A DNA stretch of 64,000 nucleotides, taken from contig CM032661.1 of the NCBI GenBank assembly GCA_019095985.1, forward strand, positions 17,979,933 to 18,043,932, read 5' to 3'. Under the pieces are notes generated by a model. The model was given only the letters and a program-made list of their open reading frames with translations, searched no databases and was not told the DNA's origin. Shown one piece after another: positions 59,307 to 64,000 of the stretch (position 1 is its first letter; each line of letters starts with the position of its first letter). The DNA is from Streblospio benedicti. Lineage: Eukaryota; Annelida; Polychaeta; Spionida; Spionidae. A program made the position numbers and the translations under genes.

Positions 59307-59314
59307 GTGTCTAT
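59307..59314 (+). repeat. 8-bp target-site duplication, left copy
   Basis: GTGTCTAT, repeated exactly at 60954-60961 on the other side of the hAT-like element. Confidence 0.75.
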
Positions 59315-60953
59315 CAGAGCACTCAGCGGTCACCTGCGACCCGCAGGCCCCACATTTGCACCCACGAATATGCGGGCTGCGGGCTAAATTGTATGTTCCT
59401 CTGCGTGTGCGGGTGCGGGTTTGAAAATTTCATGCGGGTGCAGGTTTTAATCATGAAAAAAAAATACATTGCAGGCTCATTGCGGGCTAAAAATTATGAA
59501 CAGAACCCGCAAAGAAACCTGTGTAATCTACTTGTTACAGTTTACTACTTATCCTCAAGTATTACACATAAACTAATAATGTATCTCTTTCACAAGATGC
59601 ATATACTGTAATGATATTAACAGTGTGACATGAATATGAATGGCTTTATGGCCATAGTTGATGTGGATGTATTCCAAATGAATTATTTTTACAATTTACA
59701 TAAGATCATAGGCACACATTCACTTCATTGTTGGGCTCATGTTTTTATGATAATCTGAATTATGTGATGATCTCAAGTGAATGCGCTTGAATGAAAGTTT
59801 GTTAGTATTCATCAAAGAAATTGTTCTACTGTAGGTGAAAGTTTCATAAAGATAGATGGTATAGATATTCAATGTAGTTTCCAATACAATGTATGGCAAA
59901 CATATCTCCTTTCATGGCCACATGTTAAATATGGCATATAAGGTGCAAAAGTCCAGATTTAACGAGGGCCATGAACTAGGAGCATGTGAGAAACTATAAC
60001 TCTATGTGCCATTTTATGAAACTTTAACAGATGTCAGAACAGGGTTTTACAAGTAGATACTGTGAAAATTTCATTCAAACACATTTCATACATTTGGAGA
60101 CAATCGTTTAATTCCATCAAAGTAAACCATACAAACTTTACTTATTGTTGTTTGAATATGGTCATAAAATTGTGTTCAATTTTTTTGTTAATTGTCGCAT
60201 TCAAAAATAATTTGATAATATTCTATTAAAGGAAATGTGAATGGTAAAAATGTAACCAACAATTCTTTATCTAAAAGCTAAATTACTTCACATTACATAG
60301 TTCTCTTAATGTTCTTTAACAACAATGGGCAGGACAACTCTTATGGAAGATGTAAGACAACATTATACAGAACAGCTTAAGTCAATGAACTGACTTGAAG
60401 CTTGTGAGTTTATTTGCTTGGTCAGATAATGGCTTTATAACAAAGAGATGGAATATCCTTTTGGGCTTTTGAAACATCATGAGATGTTGTGAAATATACT
60501 TCTATGATGCTAAACCCCCATATAAAGGTGGCAGTGTTTGTTTACCTGTTAAGCGAATTGCTTTACATATTATGTAGCTTCAAAGAGAATAGTTAATAGG
60601 ATACATTTAATTGGTATGGTTTTGGCTATAACATTTTATCTATCAAAGAGATGGAATATTCATTTGCAAATTTTAGAAACAACATGGGATGATTTGAGAT
60701 GAACTTGTATGATGAACGTGTTTGATCAACTGTAAATTCTTGAGAAAAATACGGGCTTTTGTGCGGGTTTTTCCGGTTTTTCTGCGGGTTGTCTTTCAGT
60801 ATCAGCGGGTGCGGGTGTGGGCTCAATTTTTATGAAATATTCAGGTGCGGGCTTGGGTGTGGACTTCAATAGTTTATATGTGCGGGTGCGGGTTTCACAT
60901 TAAAACATGTGGGGCGGGTGTGGGTGCAAACTTGTAACCCGCGCAGGGCTCTG
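59315..60953. mobile_element. non-autonomous hAT-like transposon
   Basis: It starts CAGAGCACTCAGCGG and ends with the inverse CAGAGCCCTGCGCGGG. It is flanked by the perfect 8-bp duplication GTGTCTAT. CAG-type termini plus 8-bp duplications define the hAT superfamily. Both subterminal regions (about 59335-59480 and 60745-60935) carry many GCGGGT/GCGGGC hexamers, probable transposase-binding repeats. The 1.25-kb middle is AT-rich and codes nothing recognisable, so the element depends on an outside transposase. The intact duplication suggests a fairly recent insertion. Confidence 0.8.
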
Positions 60954-60961
60954 GTGTCTAT
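60954..60961 (+). repeat. 8-bp target-site duplication, right copy
   Basis: GTGTCTAT, exact copy of 59307-59314. Confidence 0.75.
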
Positions 60962-61208
60962 CTTGGGTCACCTTTTACTTAAGGAAACTTTACCCGCAAC
61001 CCTTTCTACTCCAATTAATTGGTGATTATACATGAACTTCTTCACGACTGAAGAAGGTAATTTTAGTACAAGTATCCTGATACGTGGGACAGTGATGATT
61101 GCGTTGTGGTCATAGTGGAACAATGATTGCATTGTGCTTGCCTGTAGATTTGAATACGGTGGATCTCAATCATGGTTTGTTAGATCCTGGTTTCATTACA
61201 TGCAACGT

Positions 61209-61450
61209 AAGAGAGCCTCGGGGGTGGGTGTTGGGGGGGGGGTTGCCTCCTCGGGTGTCTTACACTATCGCAATTAGAATGGACGTGCCTCGAAACTGAG
61301 TGTCTTTTTTCCACATTTATGGTATATTACTAGGCATCTTTTTTTAAACTTTTTTGGTATATTCTGGGTGTCTTCTTTCACATTTTTTGTGCCGTATTTC
61401 AGGGTGTCTTTTTCACATTTTTAGTACATTTATCAGGATAAAAAATATTG
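61209..61450 (+). repeat. degenerate GGGTGTCTTTTTCACATTTT tandem repeat with G-tract start
   Basis: A G-rich start (CCTCGGGGGTGGG) is followed by about four imperfect units of 40-50 bp, each with GTGTCTTTTTTCACATTTTT and GGTATATT. Confidence 0.6.
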
Positions 61451-61499
61451 ATATTCATTATATTCATTCTTGATATCTACATGTACTAGAATCTGAGTT

Positions 61500-61715
61500 T
61501 GATATATTGGTGACCGTGTGTCACCTTTTTCTCGGATATTGGTATATTGGTGGTTCACATTTTCTCAGATATTGGTATATTGTGGGTCACTTTTTCTCAA
61601 AAATAGGTATATTGGTGGGGGCCATTTTCAACCTGTCTGTGGCACATCCCCGTACCCATCTTTTTCTGACCAAGACCCCCCCCCCCCCCGACCACTCCGA
61701 GAAAAGAGCAAGAAT
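61500..61715 (+). mobile_element. minisatellite element with C-tract end, related in style to family C
   Basis: Four units like GGTCACTTTTTCTCAGATAT / TGGTATATTGGTGG are followed by GTCTGTGGCACATCCCCGTA, CCCATC and a C-run of about 14. The layout (repeats of about 30 bp, a GGCACAT motif, a homopolymer C/G end) parallels the elements at 50.4 and 52.1 kb, but the repeat units differ. Confidence 0.5.
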
Positions 61716-62252
61716 AATATAGCATTCATGTGGGGTTGGGGGTGAAGGGAACAAGGTGGATTATGGGATGGTGATTCGAATACAGTCTGTTAATTATCAT
61801 CACATCTGTTTGTGTCAATGTACAATAACAATGGCAAAAAGTGAAGCATGTGAAAATTCCATCCAGGGTCAAAGATATTTAGGGAATTTAATCAGACCCT
61901 GATACTTGAGAATGCCACATGTCACTTTTAGCATTCTGATGAGGGACATGCCCACACCAGCACCATCTGAATCCAGTCATTACAAATCACTAAAACAATG
62001 ACATCAATCAAGACGGACGTGTTATTTGTTGCCTCAAATATTTTCGTCTCTTACGTTATAAAAAAAAACAAACAAAAAAAAAAAAAAAAACAGGAATTGT
62101 GTTTAGATTAATTACAAACCTGCATTTTATGGATATTAACCCATTCTTTTCTACATGCAAGTGGATCATTATAGCCCATTCTGATATAAATGACTGCAAG
62201 ATCTGTCACATAGCTTTGTAAAGTGATGGCACAGTCTGGTCAATCCTTACAC
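61716..62252. other. intergenic, poly-A tract
   Basis: Holds an A-rich tract at about 62060-62092 and otherwise nothing recognised. Confidence 0.5.
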
Positions 62253-63735
62253 GACGCACCACGCCATAACCCGGGGTCCAGTTAATACCCCAGGGTGCCC
62301 TGAAATGCACAGCCTGGCATGCTGGGATTCCCCAGTTTCACTGTGTTATCGAGAGTAGTAACTAGTTTATGCAACTTGATCCAGATCTCATGTTTGTAGG
62401 AAACCAATAGCTCTGCAGTATTCTTGGAACGCAAGGTTTACATCAGCATTTTTAGGTTCAGCTTGGCTTAGACCTAAAATCAATAAAAACCAGCAACCAC
62501 GACATGCCTGGGTGTATTAATCAAAGGAGTGAGACTCCTGAAAAGCCGAGCTTGAGAACGTTATGCAGCAATATCGGCTGGGAGTGCATAGTAAAATTTT
62601 CTTCATTTCTGTCACTTTTGCTTTCGTTTTCTTCAATTGTTTAGTGACTGATATTTCCTACAAATCAACAATGTACGTCTGGATCATAAAAAGTAACTGC
62701 ACAGTTGCAACAAACACTTTGTACACTAAATGCCAGTGTAGATTCCTTTACTATCATTAGACGAAAAAGTGCTGCCTCTTTGGTAAGAGATTAGTTAAAT
62801 CTAATACTATTTTAATACAGTCAGTTTTATCTGATGCATTGTTACTTTATTTATGCATAAGCAAACGACTGTCCCGATGGATCAATTCCTCAAGTCACAA
62901 TGCATCACGGTTGTAGTGGTGTATTAATTTTGATTGGCCCCAGCTCATTAACATCGGGAATTGTCGGCGGGCTTAAGTTTCATTGATAAATTCAAATTGG
63001 GCACTTATTTCAGCGCGTATGTATATGCTTATAGTAATGTAGTGGCGGTAAAGGGGGAACAGAATGAAATGCCGACGTCGACTAAAAAGCTCGAGTTTTC
63101 TCAGAAGCTCGGCTTTAAAAAGGAAAAGTAAATGAGCTTAAAATATTCTTTTTTAATCTCATCACGAGCTGGGGCATCAGAGTAACCCGAGTTACGGCGT
63201 GGTGTGTCATTTGGTTGGCCATAATGGTCGATTTCAGATGGTGACTATCCACATTCGAATTCTATTGAAAATTGAGCTTCTCTTAAAATTCATTTAAAGA
63301 ATGTTCAGAATTTGATGCACCACGCCTCAACCCGGGTTATCGTGATACCCCGGCCCATGAAAATAATAAAAAATTCATTTATGAGCCGATTAATTAAAAA
63401 AATTTCAATATCAATACCCCGGCATGCCGTGATGACTGGTAGGCTCTTGTGGTATCAAATTTTGTTAATATTCATATTCATTTAAGTTTTGTCACAATGG
63501 AAACATCTTATTTATTCTTATTTAATATATTAAAACTCAATTTCCAACTTAGCACATTGTGACATAACGAAAATGCACATGGCCGTCATTACTTTTGTAT
63601 TTGGTGGTCTGCCTTTTAGCAGCGACCGATATTCAGAAATATCACGGACGAAACGGGGCATTACGACATGCCGGGGTTTGCATTTCACAGCACTCCAGGG
63701 CATCATACAGACCCCGGGTTACGGCGTGATGCATC
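62253..63735. mobile_element. nested palindromic element family D (GCACCACGCCGTAACCCGGG motif)
   Basis: The outer inverted pair is 62253 to about 62345 and about 63650-63735. The left reads GACGCACCACGCCATAACCC and continues GGGGT...GAAATGCA...GGCATG. The inverse of the right reads GATGCATCACGCCGTAACCC, GGGGT...GAAATGCA...CGGCATG. The inner inverted pair is 63168-63209 and 63314-63353, with the same core. A further half motif ATACCCCGGCATGCCGTGAT lies at about 63414-63433. No recognisable coding region. It could be one 1.5-kb element with nested insertions of its own family. Confidence 0.6.
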
Positions 63736-64000
63736 ATTTATTAATCTCTTAACAACCAACACAAAATTTCCTCCTAAAAAAATGTGTTGTTTCACAATTT
63801 TTATTGCCTTAAGAATATAGTATATGACCATACAAATTAACCATGGCATTTTTGCTGGAAATATTTACAGTCAAATCATGGAAGTTTCAATGGTGTAGAT
63901 TTATGGTATCAATTTGAGAATGGGAATTTCGATAGTTTGAATACAGTAGAGTTCATAAATGTCAAAATGACTTGTGAAATTTGAGAAAAATAAATGTCAC
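63736..64000. other. intergenic, no recognised features
   Basis: AT-rich; nothing recognised to the window edge. Confidence 0.4.

Noticed and set aside
61936-61943. CTGATGAG as a possible further hammerhead core
   Set aside because: The following sequence forms no stem II plus CGAAA; isolated chance match.

Overview
The window is nuclear DNA of an animal, most likely a marine invertebrate. The evidence is spliced genes with GT/AG boundaries, long AT-rich introns, cysteine-rich extracellular protein modules, and a dense load of short non-autonomous transposons and microsatellites. I cannot fix the phylum. There is no sign of operons, prokaryotic genes, CRISPR or rRNA.

The left three quarters (1-48.5 kb) is one large minus-strand gene. 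Fifteen coding exons can be joined with every intron phase agreeing, from a signal-peptide exon at 48.48 kb to an exon cut by the left edge of the window. They give 724 residues without a stop: signal peptide, six-bladed YWTD propeller, EGF module, then most of a second propeller. This order and the blade motifs match the start of LRP5/LRP6/Arrow-type Wnt co-receptors, but the sequence is divergent. A Ser/Thr/Pro-rich insert of about 105 residues interrupts the first blade of propeller 2. Intron 3 is about 23.4 kb, and intron 11 appears to use a GC donor. A complete single-exon gene for a secreted, probably GPI-anchored CAP/ShKT protein (45.36-46.58 kb, same strand, own TATA-like box) lies inside intron 1.

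Right of the LRP-like promoter (48.5-64 kb) genes are sparse. A two-exon plus-strand 3' end of an unrecognised gene, with a polyadenylation signal, lies at 56.34-56.73 kb. The rest is repeats. The most striking is a tandem array at 58.50-59.08 kb with units of about 230-270 bp. Each unit carries a type I hammerhead self-cleaving ribozyme motif; one copy has an intact core and two are degenerate. This looks like a retrozyme-type small retroelement.

Other mobile DNA includes an internally deleted hAT-like element with an 8-bp target duplication (59.3-60.95 kb), three long foldback hairpins (0.6, 10.8 and 18.7 kb), two pogo-like MITEs, a MITE whose interior is a (TG)n(TGGG)n array, an inverted pair of minisatellite-bodied elements with G-tract ends (50.4 and 52.1 kb), and a nested palindromic family at 62.25-63.74 kb.
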